Below are positions 1 to 11,695 of a stretch of DNA of 47,380 nucleotides, in pieces. The notes beneath the pieces are model-generated. The model was given only the letters and a program-made list of their open reading frames with translations, did no database searches and was not told the origin of the DNA. The stretch comes from Podaxis mareebaensis (lineage: Eukaryota; Basidiomycota; Agaricomycetes; Agaricales; Agaricaceae). The position numbers and the translations under genes were made by a program. The stretch spans positions 1-47,380 of the forward strand of contig JAEUWP010000595.1 of NCBI GenBank assembly GCA_018524725.1, in the 5' to 3' direction. Numbering within the stretch: position 1 is the stretch's first letter; every line of letters starts with the position of its first letter.

Positions 1-198
1 CTCACTCCATTGTAGCAGAGTAGCTACTTCTATTTTAGGTATGTTCTTTTCCTTGTTCAGTAACTGGGGAGGGTCCGCTTAATTTACTATGTTATTTTCA
101 CAGTTTAAATGGCCGAAAATGTCTAGATTTGCCCCTATTTTCATTTGGGGCATGTCAATGGATCACCCTGTTGAGGGTGCAAGTTGATGTTGACTTGT
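1..198. other. 3' non-coding tail of element 1
   Basis: Follows the last in-frame stop of the extra ORF on the minus strand. No open frame of note. The expected polypurine tract and 3' LTR (which should end in CTTACA on the plus strand) are not visible, so the element continues beyond the window edge. Confidence 0.5.
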
Positions 199-3100
199 TT
201 ACAAAGGTAACAAGGATGAGTGCAAGCAAGAGGAGGTGATTGAGGATGATTCGCTGATGACATCTTGAGATGATGGGGCAGAGGTGTTGGCCTCAGCCAG
301 GAAGGTGATAGGTGGGAGGTCAGACACAAGGGCAGAGGCATTGGCCTCAGCCATGGTTGTGTCTGATGAGTGGTGCTTAGTGGTGACAGGGGTGGGTACA
401 GAGGTGTTGGCCTCTGTCATCTGGGTGTCCCCATCAAGAGCCACTTTTTTGGGGTTTGTGGGTGCTGGCTCGGGGAGAGTTGGGGCAAGGGGGTGAGCCA
501 GCTGTAGTTGGGAAGGTGGTGGCTCCAGCAGGTGTTGGGGGTAGTTGCAATTCTGGAGAAGTCAGAAGAAGGGCGAAGCCCCTGCCAGTAGCCACCCTCA
601 GGGAACAAAGTGCTCCCCTTTTGTCTGTTGCAAATTCTTGTGCTCAAAGTACAAGAATCGATTGATGTCATCTAGAGTGGGATGTCTCCATCCATCCCAC
701 TCGGGGATCACTGGCAGCTCATGGTATCAGTTGAGATAAGTGACCCAGCGATTGTCATGTTCGTTGTAGAGGTCATAATGCAGTTGATCACCACAATAGG
801 TGTGGTTGAGCCACCACAGCCTGAAAAGATAGGAGTGGTCTACCCATGAAATGGGTATACCATTGCGGATGAGAATGTGAGCCACATCATTGAGGCTCAG
901 GTTGTGCGAAGCATATGAGGTCATTTCCAGGGGCCATATAGAGTATACGGGCCCATTCTGAGGAACGAAGGCATGTTCTGGGGGAACGTGACTATTGTAT
1001 GATGCAATGAGTTCACAGTAGAGGTGTGGGGTTGCTACCAGTACTGCAAACAGTTGTACAAATCTTTGGGCAGCACTTTTATCATTGGGACTCAATGCAT
1101 GGCCCAGGCCATACCTGAAGATGCAGTGATGGTGCACGAGTTTCCATTGTTCGAATGCAATGCCATTAAAGGCATTGCATGTGTCGAGTTTCCATGTATT
1201 AGAAGATATTGACCTAAAAGGTCAATATCGAACAGCTGCAGTCCAGAGGGCATTGGTAATCCTTTGCCCTCATTTTGCTTGAGGATATTGTGTGTGCCAT
1301 GGTCTTGTACAGCACACGGGATGGGCTCTAGTCTGGTGATGTATTCCTCCTGCATCCCAGGTGCTAAAAACTTGGGGTCGTAACCCTCAAGGTTCAATAT
1401 AAATTCCATAGCATCATCATGATGCTCTGGGAGGGTTGAGAATGTGATGTGATACAGCTCTTGAAGCAAGAAATATGCTTCGAACCTGCTGTGGATGTTG
1501 ATATGGCAGTTGTTCATGAACCACCATAACCAGAGTACTTGTCTTGGGGTCATGGGTAGACCCCAGCCTGCAATGTGATGGATGGTGCCCTTCTTGTTGT
1601 TGTGAATGAACTCCCAACCTTGGAGTTCAGTGTTTGCAGCAAGTTGAGCATTTGTACCAGCGAACACAGTGTTTATTTGCTGGCAGTAGTAGATGTCGTG
1701 CGACAACATTCCACACATGAAGTTGTCGTGTTCTCAGATGCCAGGTTCAGTGCCCCAGAGTCCCCAAAAGTTGGGGACTCTACCTCTGTGGCTGATAAGG
1801 TCTGATATGTTGGCACAGTTGTCATTATTTGACAACGGTGCCTTAGATTTGCTCTTGCTCTTCTTGCAACAATTCTTTGTGGAATCATTGTCATTGCTCA
1901 AGTATTCTAGTCCTGATAACTGTTCATCTGGGTCATCTGGGCTGTACCAGACGAATTCATGATGAAGTCAGATTTCAGGTTCTGGGAGGAGATTTCCTGG
2001 TGGGCATACCAGGATGGGCTGGCCAAAGGAGAGTCCCTCAAATAGGGATTCCGATGGGACGATGCTGCTCGAGGTCTGTTTTGTTGACCTCAATGGGGTA
2101 GTTTGAGTAAGTTCTGTCATGGGGACATCAATGTCCCTGGACAGTACCTCCTCAATGTATGGTAGGGTGACATCAGCTGGCAGTGGTGGTGGCCGATGTG
2201 ATGATGAAGTAGCCAGTGGGGGTGAAGGTTGATGATGCTGGTGAGGTAATGGTTTTACCTTGTTACTGGTGCAAGGTGTCAGTGTCATGGGTGTTTGTGG
2301 GGTGCTAGGCACCCCCCATTGGGATGATGTCATCGATTGAGACATCGCGTGCCATTCTTCTTCATGGTCTGATTTTTCACTCAGCTGTCGTTGCAGGTCT
2401 GAGACCTGCCTTTGTAGTAGGCTGTTTCATCCTTTGAGCATGATGAAATGATCTTGCAGACTGCAGAGCTTTGCAAGAAGCTCCTCAATAATTGCGTTAC
2501 AAGCACCATGTCGGGAACTGGTGCTTACTTCTGATATCAGGTCTATAGGTAGACCTGCTTCATTGAGGCAGTTCATTAGCTCTTGGATGTATTGGTTGTC
2601 CTCGAGCTCCATGTCTATGGCCTTTTGCTTTCCTCAGGCTTTTGAGGAAAGGATGGGCTGTGCTGGATTGGAAGTTTTCTGTTTACCCTTGTCCTTAGAG
2701 GATGAGGGTGGCAGAGATTTTGGTGCCCTGCTCCTTCCTCTGGCTGTCATTACTGAGGAAGATCTGGACAAAGGGGCAGCATTGCTCCTTCGTGGTTTGG
2801 GTGCCAGTGGTGGGTTGGGTGTCAGTGTGGTCAGCCACTGTGTGGTTGTGGGCTGATCTTGGTTCAGTGGCTGCAGTTGCTGGGGTGGGTTTATCATTTG
2901 CTGAGTTGGTGTGAACAGCTGTTGTGTGAGTGGCACAGGCTGATGCTGTTGGAATGGTTGGTATAGTGCCATTGGTGGAGGGTAGGGGCCATACAGTTGT
3001 GGGAAACTGTACATGTGTGGAGGTGGTGGATAGAATGCAGGGTATGGAAAACCCTGTGCAAACTGTGGTGGTGGTGGAGGCATTGCATGCAGATGCAATG

Positions 3101-3479
3101 GTTCCATTGTGTTTGGGGCTTGTGGTAGCATGCCCACAAGGTTGGTTAGTAGGGCCTGATGGGCAATGAATTGTTGCCCATCATCTCTTTGTATTGGGGT
3201 TGGGTCAGACGATGTGTCCATCGCCCTCCCCCCTTCGAGGCCCATTGGAGGGCCTCCAGGTTGTGCAGGGTGATTCGTGTCACCCGCACTGATGAGTTTT
3301 GTTGTTGCTGTGTGTGTTGGGGTTGTTGCACATCCATGGTGGTGGTGTTGAAGCAAGAACAAGTTAGAGTTATTTGTTCCATCTCTGTGTTCCCAAACAT
3401 TGGGAATGCAATCCTCAGGGTCAAGTGTCCAAATTTGGACACCATCAATTTTTCCATGGATAGTCATTGACTGATCCAT
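199..3479 (-). pseudogene. Extra ORF after the chromodomain in element 1, function unknown
   Basis: Begins with an ATG at 3479, nine bases after the pol stop at 3488-3490. It stays mainly in one frame to about 1100, then continues in a second frame from about 1137 to 199, so a small indel lies near 1090-1140. Roughly 1,080 residues if joined. Visible layout: a short N-terminal domain; a long Pro/Gln-rich stretch (about 3200-2830); a basic Ser/Arg/Lys patch (about 2790-2640); a Leu/Gln heptad-like segment near 2410 suggesting a coiled coil; another Pro/Ser/Thr linker (2340-2150); then a Trp/His/Tyr-rich globular region (1720-600) containing the motif LWLWWFMNN; and a Thr/Ser/Ala tail. There is no signal peptide and no clear membrane segment, so it is not an obvious envelope gene. 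At least five stops. I do not recognise the family. Confidence 0.6.
1155..1229. repeat. Two adjacent perfect hairpins in element 1
   Basis: 1155-1180: 10-bp arms ATGCAATGCC / GGCATTGCAT with a 6-base loop. 1205-1229: 11-bp arms GATATTGACCT / AGGTCAATATC with a 3-base loop. They are only 24 bases apart and lie in the extra ORF. Confidence 0.9.
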
Positions 3480-3508
3480 GGTAGTTGTCAAATTGAGTCA
3501 GCACCTTT

Positions 3509-3534
3509 CAGCTCTAGATACTGATCTAGAGCTG
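3509..3534. repeat. Perfect 11-bp hairpin at the end of element 1 pol
   Basis: Arms CAGCTCTAGAT / ATCTAGAGCTG with a 4-base loop, inside the last codons of the chromodomain region. Confidence 0.9.
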
Positions 3535-5918
3535 CTAGGTCTTTGCAATGGTGATACAGCTCCCATGTCATATCACCCAGACTCCAGTGTACCTGGAACT
3601 CCACCTTGCCATCATTTGTGAAACAATGACCAATGATTTCATTGATGAACCATTCATGTTCATTGTCTATGCCAAAGTCGTAGGGTTCCAGTTTATTTTG
3701 GCTAGGGAATAGTGCATTGTCCAATGCATTATAGGGCCAGAGCAATGATATGTGGAACATCAGGTGTATTTGATGTTCCTGCAGGGCTGGTGGTAGCTCG
3801 AGACGGTAGTTAGACATCTCAGGTTTGGCTTCCAGGACCTTAAAGGGTCTGATGAACTTTGGGCAGAGCTTTTGAGCTCTGCCTTTTGGCAAGTTAAGGT
3901 TTTTGGTGGAGAGGAATACCAGATCTCTGACTTTAATGTCAGGTTTGGGTCCTCTCCTTTTGTTCGCCTGGCAGGTTTGAAAAACTCACACTTCTATAAT
4001 GGCATCATGAGCAGATGCCAAGTTCATCAGGGTGGCTTTGGCAAATAGTCTAGCACCCTTAGGGGGTGTTAGGTCACCCCATATTTCTTGGATCATACTG
4101 GGCATGTATCCACTGTTCAATTCAAACAGTGCGTACCCAGTAGTGGCCGATATACTTGAGTTTATAGCAAACTCAGTCATGGGTACCTTGTCTACCCAGT
4201 TTTTCTGGTCATGGCTGACTGTTGCTCAGAATATCTGTCTGATATTCTGGTTCATGCATTCGGTCTGCCCATCCATTTGTGGGTGGAACAATGTGGACAT
4301 TAGGAGCTTAGCTCCTAAAATTTTATGGAGTTCTACCCACCAAGCAGAGGTGAACTTTGAATCTTGATTGCTTATGATCGAACTAGGGAGGCCATGTAGC
4401 CTCATGATCTCTTGTAGATAGATCCAAGATAACTTGGATGCTTTCATCCACATATGTACTGGAATCAGGTGTACCATACTCGTCATTCTACAAATGACAA
4501 CCCAGAGGTAGTCAAAGCCTTTGGATTCAGGGAATGGACTGACAAAGTCCATTCCAATGGAATCCCAAGGTTTGGTTGGGACCAGTAGTGAGTGCAATGT
4601 TCCAGAAGGTTTTGTATTCGAGACCTTCAAGCATTGACATATTTCACATGTTCTGCAGAACATGCATGTGTCTTTGGCTATTTTTGGCCACCAGTACCAC
4701 CTTCAGAGGTACTCTGCTGTCCATTGGTCACCAAAGTGACCAATGATCTCATGAGCTTTATTCAAAAGCTCTGTGATTAGTGGTCAGTTGTTGGGAATAC
4801 ATACCACCTCCCATCCTTGGGGGGTGGTTCTTTGAATAATACCGTCTTCATTGATAGTAAAACCACTGTATTTCTCAGGTGCTTCAAGCACTGCTGAAAA
4901 CATGGGGTTGGATGTGTATCCTGACATGATTGTTTTCATCACATCAATTGGGAGCTCCATTGGAGCTTTGGTGGAGACATTACCTGTTAATGCATCTCCC
5001 AGTGTTGGAGACTCAATGAGTTGTTCTCGTGGCTCCTGTTGAGCAACCTGTCTCTGGGCTGCTTCTTGGAGCTCACAAGTTTCAATCTCTCATTCTTCCT
5101 GCCATTCGCACAGGCGAGTGCTTCAGTGCAATGGTCACTCGACCATTGCCTTGACTCTGTCGAGAAGGTGCTCAATCTCCTCAGCTTGTTGTAGGGGTAG
5201 GTCCTCACAGTGAGGATCAATTCTGTGATTGACTTGGACATATTCTCCAGGGGAGTGTTCCTCTCCTGGGGTGTCACTTTCAAAGTAGCAAGACAAGTAG
5301 TCTGCTACTTTATTTTGTTCTCCTTTGACATATGTAATGTCAAAGTTAAAACATGATAGATAGTCCATCCACTGTCATTGTTGGCTAGACAGTCACACTT
5401 GAGTTTTGAAAAACTCCAGTGCCTTGTGATCTGTGATAACATGGATCCTGTAGCCAACGAGTTTATCCTCCCACTTCATTAGTGCTTCTAAAATCACTAG
5501 TATCTCAAGTTCATGCACAGCATAGTTCTGCTGTGCTGGGGTGAACTTCTTGGACATGAACCCTGCTGGGTGGCAGTCTGCCCAGGTGGGTCCTTGTCCA
5601 TACATGGCTCTAATGCCTGTCTTAGAGGTGTTGCAGATGATCCATATAGGTTCCCCAGTCCTGGGGTCTATTGGTTTGATAATGGGGGTCTTCTCACAGA
5701 TCCTCTTCACCATGTCAAAACATCATTGGTGAAGGGGCCTCCAATGGAACGGGGTCCCATTCTGAGTGATTGCGAGCAGTGGCCTGGTGTATGCAGATAT
5801 GTCTGGCAAAAAGTTTGCCAGGTAGTTGACGAGTCCAACGAATTGTTGGACATCAGTATAGTTTCTGGGAGTGTGCCACCCCCAAATATGAGTCAGTTTG
5901 TCTTCATCTGGGTGTATC

Positions 5919-5976
5919 CCTTGGTCATCAATAATATGACCAAGGCAGTCAATGCGATCTGCATACAGATCGCATT
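5919..5976. repeat. Two adjacent perfect hairpins in element 1 RT
   Basis: 5919-5945: 10-bp arms CCTTGGTCAT / ATGACCAAGG, 7-base loop. 5951-5976: 11-bp arms AATGCGATCTG / CAGATCGCATT, 4-base loop. Both are inside recognisable RT coding sequence downstream of the YLDD motif. Confidence 0.9.
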
Positions 5977-7246
5977 TGGATTGTTTGACATATAATTTGT
6001 GTTCGCACAGTCACTCAAACACAAGTCATAGATGATCTTCGTGTTCATCTATTGAGTCAGAGAATATGAAGATGTCATCAAGGTATACATGTACACATAT
6101 ATCTATGACATTGCAAAATATAGTGGTCATTAACTGCTGAAAGGTTGCAGGGGCATTACAATCCCCCTGCTGCATTATGTTGCTGACATACATGCCAGCA
6201 ATTGTAGCAAATCCCATTTTGTCTACATCTTCCAGACGTACTTGGACTTGCTTGTAGGCATCAGCGAGATCGATCTTGGATCGATATCATGCTCAAGTGA
6301 CATCTTCTCAAATGACGTCTTGGTCTGGCAAGGGCATAGCATCCTTGATGGTGTTTTCATTTCATTGTCATGCATTGATGATGGTTTGTAGTTGACCGTC
6401 TTTCTTTGGGATGCACAGTAACAGTGCTGCTTGGGAGATATGTCATGGCTCCCACCATTTTGCATTCACATAGTGGTTGAGTTTCTGGTGAAACTCCCCA
6501 TGCAGGGATTGTGGGCATCTGGGAGTGAAGTAGCTATACTTCTTACTCTCATCAATGAGGTTTATTTCATGATTTACTTCACAAAATGGGGGAAGCTCAT
6601 CTGGAGGACCATGCATTATGTCCTCAAATTCATTGAACCACTGCTGGTGCAGTGTTGGTATGTCTTTCTTGGAGTACTGGCCTTGTCACTCAGGGTGGTG
6701 ATTCCTCTTCTTGGCATTGATCCAAGCATTTTGTATCCATGTTTCTGAATCGTCTTCCACTGGAAGACGAGTGACGATCATACTGTGGAGTTGGTCTCAT
6801 ACCATTTTATCAGGGTAATGTACCCTGGTAAACTCCTGGATTTTGACTACATCATCAAGGTTGGGTTGTGTGAACCCAGTCGAAGTTGGTAGTTCATCCC
6901 CAGGATGATGCATTTCCCATATGCTGCAGACCATGGCATTCCATTCTGTGGGCATGCAGGGGTCATAGTACCATTCAAACATTGGGTTCTGAGTGGGTCT
7001 GTCTATCAAATGAGACTTGTATCTCATTTTTTGTGGTCCATGAGGGGCATTTTGTCCCTCTTGGTTTGGTGAAGGGTGTAATTTTACCTTCAGTTTGTCT
7101 CTCTTGGAGGAGACCTTGTGTCCTCTGTGACCTACATCCCCCCTTCAAGAGTTCATGGAACTCTTGACCTCTTCTAGGAGGTGACAGCTATTGTGGGGTA
7201 ATGTTTCCCCTTGGGAGCTTTGTTCATCATCTCGAACTGCTTCTAT

Positions 7247-7280
7247 GGATGTTCAATGGACACCGTCCCATTGAACATCC
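7247..7280. repeat. Perfect 13-bp hairpin in element 1
   Basis: The longest stem found: arms GGATGTTCAATGG / CCATTGAACATCC around an 8-base loop, between the protease and RT domains of element 1. A second small palindrome (AAGTCAA/TTGACTT) follows at once. Confidence 0.9.
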
Positions 7281-8128
7281 TCCACAAGTCAACTTGACTT
7301 GTTTTTGTCAGTTGCACAGTGGCAGCACAGGCAAGTATCTGATTCACTGGCAAAGTTTGCTACTTCTATGGTTTTGCTTCCAATTCTGACTTCATTCTTG
7401 ATGAAGTCAAGGATGACGTTGTTTGTATGCATGAATGGCATACCAATTATCATGTCATAGTGATTGAAGTTTGCTACATCTACATATGTACAGGTATGTA
7501 TGTTTCCAATGGCGACATTTACTGTCACTCTGTACTTGACAGTGGATCAACTGCCCACTGTCCCCAGTTGCAGTGTGTGAGGGTCTAATAGTTCATTGAC
7601 CCTGATGCCAGCCACTTGTGCAAATGTGGGGGTGATGCCGGTAGTTGTACTACCAGAGTCCCACAGTGTCCAAGCATCAATACCATTGACACTGATGAGA
7701 GTGGCAAGACATTGTTTCTCACTGAGGGAGGCTTGGGGCTGAAGGATCTTATCCTTCTCTTTATGGAGGGTAATGCAGTGTACCCTCACTTTGTGGTCTG
7801 GTTTCTCACTGGGCTCGACAGTGAGAGTGTCAATGACATTGAAGTTGTTGCAATCTTTGTTGTTGACATCTTCTGTGTTGCCAATCATGGCAGCAAAATC
7901 ATATTTGTCATCAACATCAGATCCATAGTCTGATTCAATGACTTCAACTTGTACTAGTTTGTCTCCATTTGACAAACTAGACTCTGGTTCTTCTTGGACC
8001 TCAGTGTTGTCATCTGAGGTTGAGTCCTGTTCGATTTCTTCAACTTCTTGTTGAAGAACTTCTTCATCATTTGCTGGAATGACTGTGTGTGCAGCTTGTA
8101 CATAGCTGCATCATTTCCCCTTCTCTAG

Positions 8129-10975
8129 GCATTCTTGTGCCCAGTGACCATGTTTTCCACATTTGTAACAAGGCCCTTTCTCTGTGGCCTTGTTCCCTTG
8201 GTTCTGCTTAACAGGTATCTTGCTCTGTACCTGTGGTTTGAATTGAGCCTTGGGTTTGTGTTGTCGAGGTGGAGGTCTCAATGGTCATTTTGGTGGAAAG
8301 GCATTTGAGGATTGCCTTAGCTCATGGGCAGGGATGCAATCCTGTCCTGCAGATATGTGACAAGGGACCCATGCAGTCCTTGTTCTTGGTTCTGCTGTGG
8401 CAGGTTTCTTTGGGAAGCCTGCTGATGGTTCATGTGATCAAGAAGGTTTCAGTACCTTTTCGAAGAAAGCACTGCTTTGCATCCAATTCTCGTAATTGGC
8501 TGCATGTGCCATGAAGTCCTCAAGTTGATTCATCTCAGGAGATAGTCCTCTGTCAAACATGAGGAAGTGCCTCATGGTTTGCAGGAGACCTTCCAGGAAG
8601 GTCTCAATGAGAGAATAATTGTTGGGGTGGATTGCCATGTCTTGCAAGTAACCCAAGATGGTGTCATAATAGTGTTGAATCCCTTCTTTGGGATTATACC
8701 TGACCCCTTTGAGGCTTTCATGAGCCTCGTGCATTGACGTTGGTCTGATGAATCTGTCATAAAGTGCTGTAATGATGCTCTTGAATGTCCAATCATATTT
8801 ACTATGATCTATACTAAGTACATGATGGACAAACATATCCTTTGCCTCTCCAATGAGGTAATATTGGAGGGTTAGGATTCATAGTCAATCCATAGTGGGA
8901 CTCTGTCCCCCTAGTCCTTTCATGGCGAAGTCAGCACAGAGACTTGTTACAAATGACAACAAGTCTCTGAATTGGTGACTTCCACTGTATGGTTCTAAGC
9001 TCTTTTCTGTGGGGAGCTTGTTCAACAAAGGTTTATAACCTTCAGGGTACTCGATTGGTTGTGCGAGGTATTGGTTGATTGTTTGATGTAAACAATCATA
9101 CATGAGGTTATTGTAGCTCTGGACAGATTGTACGATCCCCAGAGTTACTGACTTGTCACATGCCTCTCTGACTAGAGAGTATTGATGAGTCCCTTGGTTC
9201 AGCGTGGGGAGTCATGAGGTGGTGTATACCTCCCGCTCCTCCTTTGTGTCAACTTCTTCCTCTCCTTCTTCCTCTTGGACAGGAGGAAGATTTCGGAGGG
9301 GATGTAGGTTGTATAGTGGGGGCAGATTTTGCCCCTGCAAGGATGGTTGTTGGGGTGGGGAGGCCATCCTGACCATTTTGTGGGTAGTAACTGTTTGAGG
9401 TGTCTTGAGAGGGCCTCCAAAGAACACACAAGTAGCTGCCTTTTGCTCCTCGTGTTCTGACATGGTGGCCTCAATGGGTATATGTCCATTGAACCTAATA
9501 TATTGGTCATCTATCAGAGACGACCCATGGGTGTGGATGTCTTTGTTTCGCATCCATTGTAGGGCAACCCAGTTGCTCCACTTATCAGCACGAGGGGTTC
9601 ATGTAGCCATAGGCAATACGAATGGGGTACTCGAGGCTTGGAATGAGCCAGTGTTCATAGGAATGCTAGTGGTGGAAGGTAGCTTGGCTTTAACATTTGA
9701 TGTTGAAGCCACTGGGGAATTTCCACTGGCCATGGGTTTGGCCAATGGCGATCTCATGGTTTCAGGGTTCATTGCAGGGTAGTTACTACCCTGTGCCATT
9801 GTTCTTGGTGATGGTACACCCATCAGTCCTTTCCCTTTGGGAGAAGGGATAGGGGGCAGTTGAGGCAACCAATGTGGGTTGAGGGTGTTGATCTGACCCT
9901 GGGGGTCAGGTTGCATTAACAGGGGAGGTGGCAGTCAGGATTGTGATGCCCCAGTGGTTGGGGCATGGCAATGCAATTGGTTTGTGAAGGTATTGTTCCC
10001 TGGGATTGTCTCACTGTCCGTGACAGTGGATCCATTGATGGTGAAGTGTGTGGCCCTTAGGCTGTACCCTTGTGTGTGTCATCATTGCATGCTGAGGTGC
10101 TTGTTGTAAGCTTGATCTGTTTCCCCTGGTTGCCTGGGTGCATGTAAATGCACCACAGCTTGGGTGGTATTCAATAACACAGTCAGGGAGGGAGATGGAT
10201 GGCATGGATGTAATTGAGGAGCTGCAATGCAGAGTTGTGGTTGAGGTGTTGCTGGCAGTCCATCGTTATTGTGTTGACAATGGTGCTTGTGCACTGGGTG
10301 TTGTTCAGCCCTCTCGATCACTTCATCAATTTTGGCATTGAGGGGATCATAGGTGATCCCATCATTAGTGGAGTCAAGGATGTGCTCGAGGTACTGTTGA
10401 GTAGGTTGTATTTTATATACACTGTGCATGGGCATAAGGTCAGTTTATTTGACCTTTGTGGCCCAGGCCTTTTGGTAGGCCATGCAGAGCTTTGTCAAAG
10501 CTCTGATATAGGTAGTGTGGAATCAGTTGGAGCTGACTTCTATTGGCGAGTCAGTTTCCCAGTATGACTCCGCTATGATCATTTCAGTGTATACCAACAT
10601 TTGGTGTTGGTGTTGGCATTTAATAATGCCATAGTCTGTGAATATGGAATTGACTTGGTCTTCTAAGGAGACCACATCATTGAGAGCAGGGGGCAAGAAT
10701 TCCAGCATCGATGGTTCAGAGTGTGAACCATCAGATTAGTGTGTTGTGCTTGATGAGGGGCACAATGCTAGGGGATGGCTTGGCTCAAATTCAGGGAATA
10801 GGGGAAGCTCCAGAGGAGCTTCCTCACTGTTGGTGGATGATTCATGAGCTGACACGTCTGCTGGGGGTGTGGTGATGGGGAAGGGGATTGTCAGTTCATA
10901 GCATGGTGAGGGGATAGATGGTGAAGGGGGTGTGAATGGGGTGTGTAGGTTTTGTACATTCATGTTGCATGTCAT
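8129..10975 (-). pseudogene. gag: Element 1 Gag
   Basis: Structural protein of the particle. The first ATG in the frame is at 10975; the N-terminal third is Pro/Ser-rich. A capsid-type retrotransposon Gag segment lies at about 8836-8438 (FIRPTSMHEAHESLKGVRY, then RHFLMFDRGLSPE). A CCHC knuckle of the form CX2CX4HX4C (CYKCGKHGHWAQEC) lies at 8129-8170. Several stops interrupt the frame, but the frame itself is kept from 10975 into pol. Hairpins of 9-12 bp sit inside it, for example at 8937-8969 and 10485-10505. Confidence 0.75.
8937..8969. repeat. Perfect 12-bp hairpin in element 1 gag
   Basis: Arms CAGAGACTTGTT / AACAAGTCTCTG with a 9-base loop, inside the Gag frame. Confidence 0.9.
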
Positions 10976-11153
10976 TGCATTGAGATGTCATTGTGTGTCT
11001 TCAGACACATTGTAGTGTCCAGGGGGGTGGTTGTGCTGTCAGGCCATTTGAGTAAGTGGTGACAAGAGCTTTTTACTTTAGGCTTTTAAGCGCAATAGTT
11101 GCATTTAATGGATTCACTTAGTATGTGCCCAAGTGCAGGGTATTGTAAAAAAG

Positions 11154-11242
11154 TGTAAGCCTACTGGGGCTTACTCAGAGCTTATGACCTTAAGTTCACA
11201 CCAGCATACAATAAACCTGATATATTGGGACGTATGTAGTGT
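11154..11242 (-). repeat. Element 1 5' LTR, left half
   Basis: Starts TGTAAG; the matching end CTTACA is at 18437, giving a TG...CA LTR with 6-bp terminal inverted repeats once element 2 is removed (about 272 bases). Bases 11155-11174 form a 7-bp hairpin (GTAAGCC / GGCTTAC). The LTR was inferred from its ends and position only, because the partner LTR is outside the window. Confidence 0.55.
11239..11242. other. Target site duplication of element 2, left copy
   Basis: GTGT immediately before the LTR; repeated at 18251-18254. Four bases, within the usual 4-6 for gypsy integrases. The low-complexity GT context makes the exact length slightly ambiguous. Confidence 0.7.
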
Positions 11243-11555
11243 TGAATGACGAAGGTTGCGAGTAAGAGGGGCTGAGAGTGAGAGAGAGAGACGGCAGCTC
11301 AAGATAGGAATTAGACTCCAAGAGAGAGGTGTATTTCGATACGCGTTCAACAACTATTTCTATGAAATCGGACAATGGCAGACAGTGACAAAAGTATCTA
11401 AGAGGGGACGAACAAAGGAGGACGGTTGTGATGCGTCCTATGGTGAGAGACGAGTTGTTTAGGTAAAAAAATAGATACTCGGACCATTGTTTGGTTACAG
11501 AGGAGAACAATGCGATGTTCCGTCGTGCTCGCGCAGCCGTTTCCCATTCCCTACA
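11243..11555 (-). repeat. Element 2 3' LTR
   Basis: 313 bases, starts TGAATGACG and ends CCCTACA; matches 17938-18250 apart from about six CpG-to-TpG changes, for example T at 11434 and 11437 regions where the partner keeps CG. Confidence 0.95.
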
Positions 11556-11570
11556 CCTGCCCTTTCCTTC
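11556..11570 (-). promoter_or_regulatory. Polypurine tract of element 2
   Basis: Reads GAAGGAAAGGGCAGG on the minus strand, directly against the 3' LTR, where plus-strand DNA synthesis is primed. Confidence 0.7.
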
Positions 11571-11695
11571 AGAAAGCAACTGTCCTCAGTTGCATCGAAA
11601 CAGACCCTTCCAACCCTACTCGTCACCATAGCCCATACCTCAATCCCAACCTATCCAAGCCCCCTAATCCTTGCCAACTCCTTCTACCCTTTCCT

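Larger units (their letters stand above)
3488..8128 (-). pseudogene. pol: Element 1 Pol: protease, RT, RNase H, integrase, chromodomain
   Basis: In frame with the upstream Gag, so a Gag-Pol polyprotein. Protease: DSGSTT with the catalytic Asp at 7658-7660 and a later IIGMPF motif. RT: QQGDCNAPATF and the catalytic YLDD at 6074-6085. RNase H about 5700-5390, with the HVITDHKALEFF tail. Integrase: CxxC of the zinc domain near 4640, first Asp in GMDFV, Glu at 4259-4261. The second catalytic Asp position reads Asn (4367-4369, motif ISNQDSKF), so the copy would lack integration activity even without its stops. The C-terminal chromodomain (about 3640-3490: EWFINEI, VHW, GDMTWELY) would bind histone marks and direct integration to heterochromatin. 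Many in-frame stops. Confidence 0.85.

Noticed and set aside
199..3479. Extra ORF of element 1 as an envelope gene
   Set aside because: No signal peptide, membrane anchor or glycoprotein pattern is visible.
11101..11153. tRNA-type primer site for element 1
   Set aside because: No TGG-type site lies next to the proposed LTR end, and no self-priming match convinced me, so none is called.
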